NCBI RefSeq assembly: GCF_964199755.1
Contig: NC_133896.1
Span: 94,178,200 to 94,242,199 of the forward strand
Origin: Larus michahellis
Taxonomy: Eukaryota; Chordata; Aves; Charadriiformes; Laridae
Direction of reading: 5' to 3'
Length of the DNA: 64,000 nt
Below, piece after piece: positions 51,631-62,835 of this stretch (its first letter is position 1; each line of letters opens with the position of its first letter). The translations under genes were made by a program, and so were the position numbers. Below the pieces are notes generated by a model. That model ran no database searches and was not told the DNA's origin. It saw only the letters and a list, made by a program, of their open reading frames with translations.

Positions 51631-53717
51631 TGTGGACCCAGGAACTGTTATTAATGAGCAAAAAGTTACCGTTCAGGGCAGTGATTCTGTTTAATAATCA
51701 GACAAAATGTAGACGAGCTTTTTAAAGCCATATAGTTTTAACTCTGTACAGTAGGTACCGGCCTGTATTATTGTAACAATAACTCTAGCGATGTATAGTG
51801 TATCTATATAGTTTGGAGTGCCTTCGCTTCCATGATTTTTTGAATTTTATTTCCCCCCCCCCTTTTTTTTTTTTGTTTCCCCCCTCCCCCTCCTTTATTA
51901 ATGACGTCTCCCACCCCGAACCCGCATCTTTGCTTCCCCCCCACCCCCCGCTTTCTAACTCTTTGAGTGCTGTAAGGTTTTGGTGATACCCTGATCAGTA
52001 GCGGAACGAAAGGAAACCGTCTCCACCGTCATCCATTTCATCGGAGCCGCCCCTGGCTTTGTTCTTGGACGTCTCCAAGTTGCCCCCCCTGCCCTCTTCC
52101 TCCTCGCTAGCAGCGACCGGTTTCGTTGGGACACTTGCCCTAGCAGCTCATTTAGACTTTGCTCGTCTCTTTTCCCCCCCACGCGCCACCACCGCCATCC
52201 TGCCCCCAGAAATCATCAGGGCGGCAGCGCCTTCGGCCTTTCCACCCTCCCTGCGGCCGTGCCGGGGGCAGCGGCCTGGTCTGGCGGGGCGGAAAGGACC
52301 CCCCCAGGGGAGGGAACCCCCCTCACCCACCCCGGCCCCGCAGGGATGCTGCGCTCGGAGCCAGTTCGGCCGCGGTAGGAGCTGGGGCGTCGCTGTAGGA
52401 GATGGCGGCGGTTTCTTCTGCTGGGGGGGACTTTCTGTTCCCTTTTCTTCTCCCTGTTTTTTTTCCCCCCACGCCCCTCCCCAAAGTCACTTTTGTTTTC
52501 TTGAGATGATAAGTTTAACATGACTCTTGATTTCTTGTGCCCAGCACGAAGGCCTTGTTTCTAAAACTAGTTTGCTTGTGTTTTACTACCTTGTTAGTAT
52601 TCCACATACGATTGTCTTGAATGGGAAAACACTTAACTCTTTACCAAACCAAAGGTTGCTGTTTTATTTCGAAGCATCTCGTGTTCATTCCAGTGAAGCA
52701 GAGGCTGCACTTTCTTTCTGGTGACACGAAGGTCAGTGATGCCGAGCTGTTGGCGACAGTCTGCTCAGAGCTGTCCCTCTCTTCTTTTACTCTCTTTCGG
52801 GCTTGTTTTTGACCCGGTCCGGTCCTGATGTGTCCTTTGCGTCAGCCCTGCCGCGGCGCGGGGCTGTGAGCCGGACTCGATTGCAGCCCGCCTCCCCCCA
52901 TGGACGCCCCATCCAGACGCTGGTGTTCTTTAATAGTAAATTTATCTTGATAGGGGAAACTAAAAAAAAGAAGACCGGCAAAAGACAATTGGCTGGTAGA
53001 AGATCCCCCCAACACTTTGTCCCCTTATTTGGAAGCCAAGCTTTACCTAAAGTAACGGCAGGTGCCTGCGACTCGCGACTTAAAATTTCCACACCCCCCC
53101 GGCCCTGGTTTTCAGCACTCAGAAAAGTAGAAGTGCAGCAGCCTGTCAGACTCGTTCTCCTGTACTAGGAACCTCAGCCGCCGCAGAGGAAAAGGAGAAA
53201 AAAAAAAAAATAAAAAACAAAGACGATGAGGAAAAAAGCACAGTAGGGTATTCGGTCCGGGCTCTGCCCACGGGAGAGGGACTGCCAGCGGGTACCCCTG
53301 GGGTGGCAGCTGATTTCCACGGGGCTCTCAGCCGGTTCTGGTCGTAGTTGGCTTCGTTTTGCAACACTGCAATAACGGCAAAACGACAGGAAAGGAAAAC
53401 AGTACCTAAGGGGTTAGCTCGAGAAAAGTAGCTTCCTTGTGTTGGTCTTTCTCGATTTATTTTTAATATATATATATATAAAATATATTTATATATATAT
53501 AATTTGCTTGCCTGTAAAATTTGCGTTCATTAATGTGTTGCTGATGGATCACTTGGGCCTGTACACACCAATTAGCGTGACCACTTCCATCTTAAAAACA
53601 GAAATCTAAAAGTATATATATATATTAAGGACTGTGGGTTGTATACAAACTATTGCATACACTTGTGCAAATCTGTCTTGATTTAAAGGAAAAGCAAAAC
53701 CTGTATAACATTATTAC

Positions 53718-53725
53718 TACTTGAA
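53718..53725 (+). promoter_or_regulatory. miR-26 8-mer seed site
   Basis: TACTTGAA is the full 8-mer target of miR-26a/b and lies about 170 nt before the poly(A) hexamer, a favourable position near the UTR end. GSK3B is a reported miR-26 target in mammals. Site conservation is inferred, not checked. Confidence 0.5.
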
Positions 53726-53824
53726 TGCCTCTGTGACTGATTTTTTTTTTTTTCATTTTAAATATAAACTTTTTTTGTGGAAAGTATGCTTAATGTTTTA
53801 TTATTTCCCCCGCCCCATTCCCCT

Positions 53825-53832
53825 TGTAAATA
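53825..53832 (+). promoter_or_regulatory. Pumilio response element near the UTR end
   Basis: TGTAAATA lies 66 nt upstream of the AATAAA. It also supplies a UGUA motif, the binding site of cleavage factor Im, which often lies 40-100 nt upstream of the cleavage site. Confidence 0.45.
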
Positions 53833-53890
53833 CATTTTGTTCTGTGTGACTCGGTTCGGAAATAGTTAACTGGTACTGTAATTTGCATTA

Positions 53891-53896
53891 AATAAA
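53891..53896 (+). terminator. GSK3B: GSK3B polyadenylation signal
   Basis: AATAAA in GCATTAAATAAAAAG, preceded by UGUA motifs (53,825 and 53,876) and followed about 40 nt later by a GU-rich element (GTGTGTGGTCTTT, about 53,936-53,948). This is the complete architecture of a strong vertebrate poly(A) site. Confidence 0.85.
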
Positions 53897-54613
53897 AAGT
53901 AGGTTAGCCTGGAAATGAAATTTAAAAAATACCAAGTGTGTGGTCTTTATTTCAAAAACTTGCCCCTTTCCTTCCTCTTCCTCTCTCCCTTCTCCACCCC
54001 TCGTCCCTCGCCCTCACGCCTCTTTCCACTCCGCAAGAATAGGTGGACGTGAATCTTTGTAACGATAACGAAAAGAAAAAAAACACAAGAAATAAGCATG
54101 TTTTCTTAAATGAGCTGTGTTATTCCATGCTATTTTTCAAGAGCTGCCAGCTTGTCTATGATACCATTTGATTTGATGGAGAGAGGAACTCTGGGACATA
54201 AATATTTCAAATTAAAACCAACTGATCTTCCGTTACCGTCCACCTATAGAGACGAACTTAAGAACCTGTGTAAACTGCTGGCTTTGAATCCTGCACTCAT
54301 GGTTGTTTGGGTTTGGTTTTTTTTTTTTTTTGATCATTTGATCCCATTAGTAATGTTATTTGGTGGTGATCTGTAAAGTTTGTCGAGACCGCGTCCAGTG
54401 GACCGTTCCTCCAGCAAATCAGCACGTAGCTATCTCTGAGTTGGGTTTCCGGTACTGGATAATGTATGTATTAAACATGACATGTCTATTAGCGCAAAAG
54501 AAAAAAGAAAAAAAAAAAAATTAATGAAATCCTTTTTTGGGCTGGCTGACCTGGCCGAATCCATTCTGTCGCTATCCTAAAGGCTAGATGCGAGGTCATG
54601 TGACTGCTGCTTC

Positions 54614-54619
54614 AATAAA
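54614..54619 (+). terminator. GSK3B: Possible distal GSK3B polyadenylation signal
   Basis: AATAAA in CTTCAATAAAAACAAATTT, followed at about 54,648 by the T/G-rich TTGGTTTGTTC. The DNA between 53,930 and this point is AT-rich like a UTR, before the sequence turns GC-rich at about 54,660. It could give a 6.1-kb 3' UTR. A weaker ATTAAA lies at 54,470. Confidence 0.5.
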
Positions 54620-55464
54620 AACAAATTTATATTGCAAAGAGGCTCCTCTTGGTTTGTTCATCCCCCTGAAACCTCCTCTGCTGGGCTCTGGGCTGCGGCT
54701 TCCGCTCCGGAGCTGCTCCGGGAGAGGTGGGAGCGGGGCGGGAAGCGGGATCCCAGCCATGCCCAGCACCTGGGCGCGCTGCCGGGGCGTGGGGACAGTC
54801 ACCGGGGAGAGGCCTTGGTTTAGTAGAAAGGCCGCCTGTGCCCAAAGTCAGCCGGGACTGGAGAAGAGGCTGCCGGTACCAAACTGCCGGTCAGTGTGTT
54901 AAAGGACCGGGTGGGTGAAGCCTGGGGCTCCCCATGGAGCAAGGTGTCCCCTGCTCCCTGGAGGGGGCAGCCAGCGGCGACAGGAGGGTTGATGCTGTCG
55001 GTGGCTCCACGTGGTAAGTGATGCATTAGGCTCCCTCCGACGCCACCTCTGCCGGCTGCTTCGTGCTGGCTCCCCCGGACTGAGCCTTTTTGGGGGCTGT
55101 TCTTGCCCTCCCTAGGGGCTGAAGCCCCCCCAAAGTGGGTGCCGCCCCACTCATGGCCGGCGGGAAAAGGGTCTTGTTTTGTTCAGCCTCTGCCACTCTG
55201 GCAGGAGCTGGGATACAAGGGCAACAGGGCCAGGCAGCTGGCTACAGCCTGGCCCCCCCAGAAGCGACGCAGGTGACTGACCGGCTGCTGTCCCTGCACT
55301 TAACATCGGTCCCACAACGTCACCGGGATTCGGGCTGCGTTGAACTCGAGTGCCCAGACCAGGGCTGCTCCGCTCCACCAGCCCGGCCCAGCGATCGCGG
55401 GTGGCCGGTTCCATCTGCAAAGGCGTCGCTGCCTGAGCTACAGCACCTCGCTAGGTGAGTTCAT

Positions 55465-56255
55465 TTGATTTCAAGTTTGCCACTGATGGGGAGTTCATCA
55501 CAATCCTCGGTAATTTGGGGTGGCGGTTAATTATCCTCGGGCACTTTTCTTTTCTAGACACACACGCCCTGAGGCCTCCTCTCTTCTCCACTTCTCTCAC
55601 TGCCAACGCGAGCTGCGGGCTCCGTTTCTGCGCTGTCTTTGCACGGGAACCCTCTGCTCCAGCCTCAGGTTTCTCTTCTGAACGTCAGAGCCCCTTGACC
55701 GGGAAGCTTGACTGGAAGGGGATCTCAGCTCCTTCCCGTTTTTCTAATCTTCCCATTCGTATCTCCTCTACAATTGCTTTTAACGCCCTCCTTAAGTAGG
55801 GGGTACCAAAACCAGCCGGAGATTTCCTCCCCAGCGTCAAATACAGGCGCTAGGGAGCATCTTGCCGCTGGTGCCTCTCTCTCCTTACCTGAGGATTGCC
55901 TTTGCCCTTCTGGCTGCAGTTGTCCAGTTTATCCATCACTCCCTCCCATTGTAACCCCTGCAAACGTTATCAATGAGACGCTTATAGTTTCATCCCAGCC
56001 ACCATTTAAAAAGAAATAATGAAACACCTTAGCACCACCAGCCAGTCCCCGCACAGCCTTCCAGGGCACAGCCGTTCTGTCACTGTTCCCCATGTGAAAA
56101 TACCTTTCAAGACCTATCTGTAAACCAGGTTCGAATCCACTTAGTTGTTGGTCACCGATGCCTTTGAATGATTTAAAATGCTAATCCAAATGCAAAACTG
56201 AATGCGGTACAGAAGTCCGCTCCACTGAGGTGCTCTGTCTTTATCGACCAAACTT
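55465..56255 (-). mobile_element. Ancient CR1-type LINE remnant (antisense)
   Basis: Read on the + strand, the segment follows the reverse complement of the old amniote CR1 elements known from turtles and crocodilians. It begins with the 3'-end text (TGATGGGGAGTTCATCACAA, then CCTCGGTAATTTGG and GGTTAATTATCCTC), continues with TTTTCTAATCTTCCCATTCG and CGTCAAATACAGGCGC, and ends in the reverse-transcriptase region (AGACCTATCTGTAAACCAGG, GGTACAGAAGTCCGCTCCAC, TTTATCGACCAAAC). There are many substitutions and internal deletions and no intact frame. It is much older than the CR1 copies at 57,156 and 57,565. The consensus comparison is from memory. Confidence 0.72.
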
Positions 56256-57155
56256 CCAGCCATCTGGGTTGGAACTAAAAGTCGGTGTCAAGGCTGTTGG
56301 CACCGTTTGTTGTCTGGAAGGGCTTTTGGGCGGCTGGTGGTAAGGTCCAAGTCGTTTTCTGTGGGACAAGAACAAGAGCCACAAGGAGGAGGGAAGCAGG
56401 CTGCAGAATGTGGAGGGGAGAGGGGGAGTGCCGAGGTTTGCGTCTGAAGCGCTGAGTCCAGTTGCTTGGAGACCGCAAGCCCAGCAGATGGTGCACAACC
56501 TCATTAGCCGGTCCTGAACCTCCCTTGGCTCCGGGAAGGGCTTGGCTGGGTCCTCGTCCTGTCTCCCCCCTGCTAGCCTTGGGGGTGGCGTTCCTGGCGA
56601 GGGCAGGTCTGCTCCATCTTTGGTGGCTTTGCTAAACCAGACGTGCCCAAAGGCTGCAGGGTCAGACCCGAGCTGCTGCCAAAGCCGAGCCCTGGTGGGA
56701 AAGGAAGGTGTGTGGGCAGCAAGAGTGGACGGGGCACGGCAGGAAACCCAGGCTCACGTCTTGGCATGAAGGTCATACAACTGCTGAGGCTTTGGAGCAG
56801 AGACCCGTCCCCCAGACAAAGTCCTGCCGGTGCTCATGGCAGGAGACGTTGCAGGTGACAGTGTCAGGGCTGTAAGGGACAGCTGGGCTTTCACAGCAAA
56901 CACCTGCCTTTGGTGGATGCAGGAATGCAGTCCTGTGTCTTGTTGCACACCCAGCTAAATCCTGGTGCCCTGGCACAGGTGTTTTCTCCTTGGTGTATCC
57001 TACTGCCCCCTGAGAGTCTGCATGCAGCCAGGTGGGCCTCCCTCGCAGTCACTGGAGTTAAAGCCTTCTCTTTAGGGGATTCCCTGCTCTCTGTGTCACA
57101 AAGCTCTGCTTGCGCTCTCCAGAGGCAAGGCCGGGTCCCTCCAGGACACTATAAG

Positions 57156-57341
57156 TGGGGGTGGTGAGGCACTGGAACAGGTTGCCCAGAGAAGCTGTGG
57201 ATGCCCCATCCCTGGAGGTGTTCAAGGCCAGGCTGGATGGGGCTTTGAGCAGCCTGGTCTAGTGGGAGGGGTCCCTGCCCATGGTTGGAACTAGGTGATC
57301 TTTAAGGTCCCTTCCAACCCAAACCATTCTGTGATTCCATG
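57156..57341 (+). mobile_element. CR1 LINE 3' end (sense)
   Basis: A close match to the avian CR1 3' end: GAGGCACTGGAACAGGTTGC, ATGCCCCATCCCTGGAGGTG, TTCAAGGCCAGGCTGGATGG, GGTGATCTTTAAGGTCCCTT and CCAACCCAAACCATTCTGTG, closing with ATTCTGTG-ATTCCATG, a diverged pair of the terminal octamer. It is about 190 bp long and strongly 5'-truncated. Confidence 0.93.
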
Positions 57342-57564
57342 AATGAACAGCTTCTTCCCTTGTGGAGGCTTGCAAGCAGCTGCAGTGGAGCATTTGTGAC
57401 TGGTGAGCCGCAGCAGGGCAGCCTGCCCGAGTCCAGGCAGGGGCAGGTAGGGGTAGGGGGCAGAGGTAGGGGCAGATACGTGGATGTGGTGGGAACGACA
57501 CATGAGCTTGAGAGGAAGCAAGAGGTATTCATCCTCCTCTCACCAGCCCATCAGCTACCCCACT

Positions 57565-57904
57565 CTTGCTCTCTACAACTACCTGAAAGGAGGCTGTAGC
57601 GAGGTGGGGGTCAGTCTCTTCTCCCAAGTAACAGGCGACAGGACAAGAGGAAATGGCCTCGAGTTGCACCAGGGGAGGTTTAGACTGGATATTAGGGAAA
57701 GTTTCTTCACTGAAAGGGTTGTCAAGCACTGGAACAGGCTGCCCAGGAAAGTGGTTGAGGCACCATCCCTGGAGGTGTTTAGAAGATGTGTAGATGTGCT
57801 GCTTAGGGACATGGTTTAGTGGTGAACTTGGCAGTCTTAGGTTAATGGTTGGACTCAAAGATCTTAAAAGTCCTTTCCAACCTAAACAATTCTATGATTC
57901 TATG
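57565..57904 (+). mobile_element. CR1 LINE 3' end (sense) with ATTCTATG octamers
   Basis: A 340-bp CR1 3' end running from CTACAACTACCTGAAAGGAG through ACAGGACAAGAGGAAATGGC, GAAAGTTTCTTCACTGAAAG, CACTGGAACAGGCTGCCCAG and GGTTGGACTCAAAGATC to two exact copies of ATTCTATG at 57,889-57,904. The terminal octamers mark an intact CR1 3' end. It lies 224 bp from the previous copy in the same orientation but belongs to a different subfamily. Confidence 0.94.
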
Positions 57905-60900
57905 TTTCCTACAGCATAAGAGCAGGCGTGTCCTCCTCCTCCCTTCAGCAGCTCGTTCCCGTAACCAAATCCTTTGCCAGGCAAGAGTGCTCAGGAGGCG
58001 GATGGTGATGGCTGGGAAAACCTGGATTATTTGAGGGTGTTTTTGCTCAAGGAGATCATTGATGTTGTTTGGGACACCGCCATTTGTTATCAGTCTTGGG
58101 AAATGAAGGGGACTACCCAGCCGGGGAGTCTTCGAACTATCTGTTACACCTCATTCTTCTGTCAGGATTTTTGTTTCATGGCACCAGGCCTGGGAATGGG
58201 TTGGTCAATGGAAGCTGGTTCTGCTGGAGACAACAAATCTGGGGCCTGCACGGCAATAAAAAATGGTTCACATTTGGCTGGAGGCAGAAAAATTACATGG
58301 CAGGTGGAGAAAGGCTTCAGTAGGGAAGAAAGCGACATGGCGTTTGCAAGAGGCTTTGAAGGGCAGGGCTGCCTTTACTGGCGCAGCAGGAAACAAAGGG
58401 GAGATTCGCTCTGAGGATCAATCCTGCAGCAACTCCGAGGAGAGAGGAGCCAGTGCAGCGTTCCAGTCTCCATAGCACTGGTGGGAGCGGCTGCTTTCCA
58501 GATGCCGGCGATGCAGCGTGGTGGGTGAGAAGACGCTGGCCGAGAAGGGTATTTAGGAGAAGGTTTGGCGCGCGCTCTCAGTTTAGGGGCTACGTAAAAG
58601 CACTGGTTAAATGTCTCGGGCTTCTTGCTGCATCTGTATTCAGAGCACTGGCGTTGCTCACGCTCAGCGCTGACGTTGTCACCAGGAGCAACAGCATCGG
58701 GTCCTTGCTGCGCAGCTGCAATTAGCTCACCGCAATTTGCATTGCAGGTAGCACCGCACGCTTCCAGCCGCTACCCTGAGGAAGAGGATGAGCATCCCCG
58801 CGTCCAGCACTGACCGAGAAGCTCCAGGACGGGCAGGGAGTGCAGGTTACTATGAAAGCTCCCCGGTGGGGGAATTAGATGTGATAAATCTCAGAGGGCT
58901 GGGCATGGGCCAGGCCGTGCAACAGGTCCAACCAGCCGCGGACTCGCGGCCAGCCGCGATGGTGAGTGTTTGCAAGGGCAGTCACAGCTGTCAGGTCTGT
59001 TGGGGATGGATACAGGTGAGCAGCCCAGGAAGGAAACAGGACAAGGACATCCCTTCCGAGTGCTACGTGAAGGATTGGGCTTTCGCACGTGGGAACAGGC
59101 CAGGAGAAGTGGCCTGGACTCCAGCCACGGGAGGTGGAGGAAGAGGTGCGTGGGGTTGACACAGGGTGTGGGAGAAAAGGGAGAACAAGAGGGAAAGAAC
59201 GATAGGATCGGAGCAGAAAGCCGGAGCTGCTTCTCCTCCCCAGGTGTCAGCATACACCCTTCCCGTCGGCCCGCTGGGACTTTCTCTCTTGTCGTCTGTT
59301 GAGACGCTTTCCCTGCCAGTCCCGCTCCCGGCAGTGGCTGGGTGAGAGGTGGGGGCCTCGGTCTTGAGGGGATCCGAGCAAATTGAATTCACTACTCCAG
59401 GTGTACATGTTACGTCGCGGGGAGCTGGCAGCTTTGGCAGCTGTTCAGAACAATTCCTGCCTCTCTGGTGGGGTGGAGGGAACGGGTATGGAACAACAGC
59501 TCCTCTTCCAAGCCCAGGAGGACTCTGGAGGGCACTGAGGTGACGATGGATGTTGAGGAGATACCGACGCACCAGTCAGAAAAAAGGCAGGACAAGCTGC
59601 ATGGACAGGATTTTGGTGGAAGCAGGCAGACAGGACTGGGAGGAGGCGAAGTTAGTGTCAGCGCAACTGGACCTTGTTAAAAGCCTTTGGCATGTGAGGA
59701 CCGTACCTGTAGGGTTTCCCCCACCGCCCCCCTGGCGAAGTTGTGTGAGGGCTGAATGGAGCCCAACAAAGTAGCAGGCGGATCCTGGGCGCTTGCGAGA
59801 CCAGGAGCAGAGAGAACAGCAGCGCTCGGAAAGTGGCAGGAACTCTTTGAAGGGCACCACAGCCAGGTCTGCAGCAGCAACTTTAGCCATGGTCGCGTTG
59901 CTTTTAATTAAGGGAGGCAGGAGAGATGGGAGAGCACGGGTTTGTTGTGTTTTTATGACGACAAAAATGCAGATATAGTACGTGTCCAGGGAAAAAGCTG
60001 CGTTGGCTTCCAGTTGCCCTTTTTGCTGGTCTGAACCGCCATTATGGCGATAGGACTTCCTCCTTCCACGCTGCAAGAGCCGTATCGGCAGGGAAGACCT
60101 GGGACAATTTGCATTCATTCATTTATTGCAAAGAGACGGATTTTTTTTTTTTTACCATTCTCCCAGCGCAGTGACCCCAGAGGCTCGTTCGGTTCAGCCA
60201 GACTCCCGCACCTGCCAGGATGCAGAAGCGGCACAGCCAGGCTCCCTCCCAGCGGGCAGCTGCTGAAAGAAAAGCAGGACAAGCAGCATTTCCCCAGTGT
60301 TCCCGCTGTATTGGTGCAGCCCCGGAGGCATCTGCTGTGTCTGTTTCGGGTAGGGGCTCCTCCCCAGGGTTGCTCTGGCTCCTGCTAGGAGAGGGAATGG
60401 TGCATTCTTGTGCTCTTGATTTACGATCCCACTTCCCTCTCGCTGCGCTCGTTTTCTTTCTCAAAGCGCATTCTGCAAAGCTTGGAAAAAAAAAAAAAAA
60501 ACCCAAACCAACCTCCGCACATGACAATTGAAAGCAGTTTCTGGAGCAGAATTTCCCGCAGAAAGCCTGCCGTGGCCTTCAGTTTACATGCTAGGCAATG
60601 TCATGTGGAAAAGACGGCTTTACCCTGACAGCGTCCCTTAAATCAAAACAGAAGCCGAGACATTTATAGCTCAGCCTTTGCACAGCACCTGGAGTCCCCT
60701 GCCCCCTCGCTGTCGTGCAGAGGGCCGTATCCCTGCAGAAGACCAGAGCGCTGCAACCTACGTCCATTCCCACACCTGTTGGGATACTTCTGATCTTTTT
60801 AAAACCACGTCAAATTGTACAACGAGCTGCACGGAGAATGTTTATTTTGAGACGCCAGCTCAGAAATACAGAAAATGCCTCAATGGCTCAGTCTTCCTGT

Positions 60901-61407
60901 TCTACTGTTCTGCTGCATCGAGTTTCCCATGTTTCTCTTATTACATTGGATCTTGTGATTCATGTTATCCCCCCTCTTTCAACCAGGCTAATTTTGTCCA
61001 AGGTGGCCTGAGGCAAAAGAGCCGATCCCTGCACAGCTTTTCCTCCCACACTGTGCGGAGTGTTTCTTTCTATGTTTTTGCATTTGCTACCTTCCCGTTC
61101 AGTGACTAGCTATGTACGCTGTGAGAATTTTCCCAAATCCCCAAACCCTAACGGGATCCTTCCCCCGGAGTCCTACCCAAAACTCATCACCCATCTCTGG
61201 CTCCTGACAGATTTTGCAGTACTTACAGAGGATGCCTGACCCCGCCAGTCACCTGGTGCCCCTGGTTCAGTGACCTGGAGACCAGCAGTGGTTTCTTGGT
61301 GCAGCTCTCAGTTCCCTCTCTCCGGTTCTTAATTTACAGCTCAGTGGAATATCGGGGTATTCAGACTTTTTTTCCCCTCTCTCTCTCCCTCCCTGCCATT
61401 CTCCCTG

Positions 61408-61430
61408 CCCCCCCCACCCCCCCCCACCCC
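61408..61430 (-). repeat. C-rich run (G-quadruplex on - strand)
   Basis: C8-A-C9-A-C4 on the + strand follows a CT-rich stretch (61,370-61,407). The - strand is a run of 21 G broken by two T, able to form a quadruplex. Confidence 0.75.
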
Positions 61431-62299
61431 AGCCCAATCTACAAAACAGAAACCTGACGCAAAATTTTTCCAGGAATGTGCTAATGAGCCTGAATTTTTG
61501 ACCAGCTGCTGGTTTGTGTTTTGAAGGAGCAGCGCTATGTTCAGGATTAGTTAGCCGGACCACACCTGAGGCTTTACAGACCCAGCCCAAAGAACGGACC
61601 ATCCGTTATGGAGAAACGATGGACGAACACAGAGATCGGCCCGTTATCACGTTAGCACGGAGAGCTAATACTGCTATTTGTTGCGTAAGTTGTAGCCATC
61701 CATGAGTAAGCATTTTGGGTGTGGTGTTGCGGCTGTGCCTGCTTCTCCAAAAGCTGGTGCGTTTGAGGTGGGTATCGATGTAAATGTACCTTTCAGATGC
61801 TAAACCCACAGACACTGGGAATTTTGACAGGTGGGAGCTGGAGAGCTGAGCATGTCCCTGACAGCTCTCTGATCAGATGCACTGCGCCTGTCTGCAGCCT
61901 GCTGATTTCTGACATCCTGAGCTGGAGCACCCCCGTGCTTGCAAACAAGGCAAAGCCAGCATCCTTTCTGCACAGCCCCCTGGAGCTGGAAAGCCAGTGA
62001 CTAACACTGTTCTAAGAAAAGTAAGATTCTTTCCAGAATTGTTCTCCTTTGGGATGCTAAAAAGGAAGAAGAGGTCAGCCCAGAGTGCAACATTTCTGGA
62101 AAAGCTGTAAGTGTTGCCTAAGAGGTTCTTTGCACAAGCTACATCAGCCCCCGCCATGTCATTCTGCTATCACCTAGCTTTAGTTATTAGTGCCAGACAC
62201 TGCCTGGTTGGCAGGAACCACTCTGCTGAGGTCAAGGGCGCCTTTTCTTTATGCAAGGACTGATTATGTGAAAAGATGATGCAAGATCTGACCATTTTC

Positions 62300-62835
62300 G
62301 TTCAACATCAACGCTTTATTAATAGCAGTGCTAATGCAGGGAGCCACTCTGCTTTATTCCACTAAGGAAATCAGTGGGACATGCTTGAGAAAAGACTGTG
62401 TATGGTCTCGACTCAAAATTTCTCTCTGCTGGAGCATTTTTTCATTTAATGTTATTGATGCAAAGAAATACCATCAAAAGCCCAGGTGCAGATCTTTATT
62501 GGTCTGTGCCAGGAAAACAAACAAGGAATGCTAACACTGCTTTCTCACTCAAGCTTCTCAATAATTGGAAGAGGAAGCTTAGCTAATAAGGTCCAAGGGT
62601 AGTTGGGGAGGAGGAGGAGGGGGCTGAACTGGGCTGCCACACCAAAATGTACAGAGAGTGGTTCCAGGACAGCATTGCTGGCAGGCAGGAGGAGGGACAG
62701 CCCAAGGGAGAGAGAGCATTTTCCATTCTGAGTGCCCTGAAAAAAGTAAATACAATGTGCTTCCCGCTCCTTCACCATGCTCCAAGCTCAAATCGCAGAG
62801 GGGAAGGGAAACTCACCTGGATCATCTTCTGTCTT
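62300..62835 (-). other. CFAP91: CFAP91 3' UTR (inferred)
   Basis: The region downstream of the CFAP91 stop, read on the - strand, has three AATAAA hexamers: 62,500-62,495, 62,358-62,353 and 62,320-62,315. Any could end the mRNA, giving a UTR of roughly 350-540 nt. No introns or other features are visible. The extent is inferred from the hexamers alone. Confidence 0.5.
62495..62500 (-). terminator. CFAP91: Candidate CFAP91 polyadenylation signal
   Basis: AATAAA on the - strand (TTTATT on +), the first such hexamer downstream of the stop codon, about 335 nt away. Two more follow at 62,358-62,353 and 62,320-62,315. Confidence 0.45.

Larger units (their letters stand above)
48524..53920 (+). 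other. GSK3B: GSK3B 3' UTR (about 5.4 kb to the first strong poly(A) signal)
   Basis: The sequence after the stop (AGCAGCCAGCTGCACAGG, then CAACACTGGTCAC and TTTGGAAAG) agrees with what I recall of the mammalian 3' UTR start. The UTR is compositionally mixed. It has A-tracts at 48,621, 48,924, 50,764 and 51,113, a T-tract near 51,386, TA runs near 49,985-50,035 and 53,466-53,505, and CpG-rich stretches at about 49,100-49,560, 50,100-50,500 and 52,020-52,420. Open frames across it on both strands are low-complexity by-products. The 3' end is set by the AATAAA at 53,891, with a cleavage site expected near 53,910-53,930. Confidence 0.88.
53930..62300. other. Intergenic region between convergent GSK3B and CFAP91
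   Basis: No gene is supported here. From about 54,660 the DNA is GC-rich, with many chance open frames on both strands (the longest, about 170-180 codons on the - strand at 59,063-60,118, have no family features, signal or splice context). Three CR1 copies occupy parts of 55,465-57,904. The remainder (56,256-57,155 and 57,905-62,300) shows only short simple tracts such as A16 at 60,486 and the C-rich run at 61,408. I searched both strands by eye for zinc-finger cysteine patterns of a nuclear receptor (NR1I2) and found none. Confidence 0.7.

Noticed and set aside
52059..52523. A 154-codon + strand open frame in the 3' UTR
   Set aside because: It lies within the GSK3B 3' UTR in a CpG- and C-rich stretch; proline- and arginine-rich composition is what a GC-rich stop-poor sequence gives by chance.
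57484..57858. Open frames of about 110 codons on both strands near 57.5-57.9 kb
   Set aside because: They fall on the CR1 3' end and its antisense; the text is CR1-derived.
59063..60118. Two adjacent - strand open frames of about 170 and 180 codons in the intergenic region
   Set aside because: They sit in GC-rich DNA where stop codons are rare, show mixed low-complexity composition, no recognisable domain, no conserved splice sites and equally long frames on the other strand. I consider them chance.
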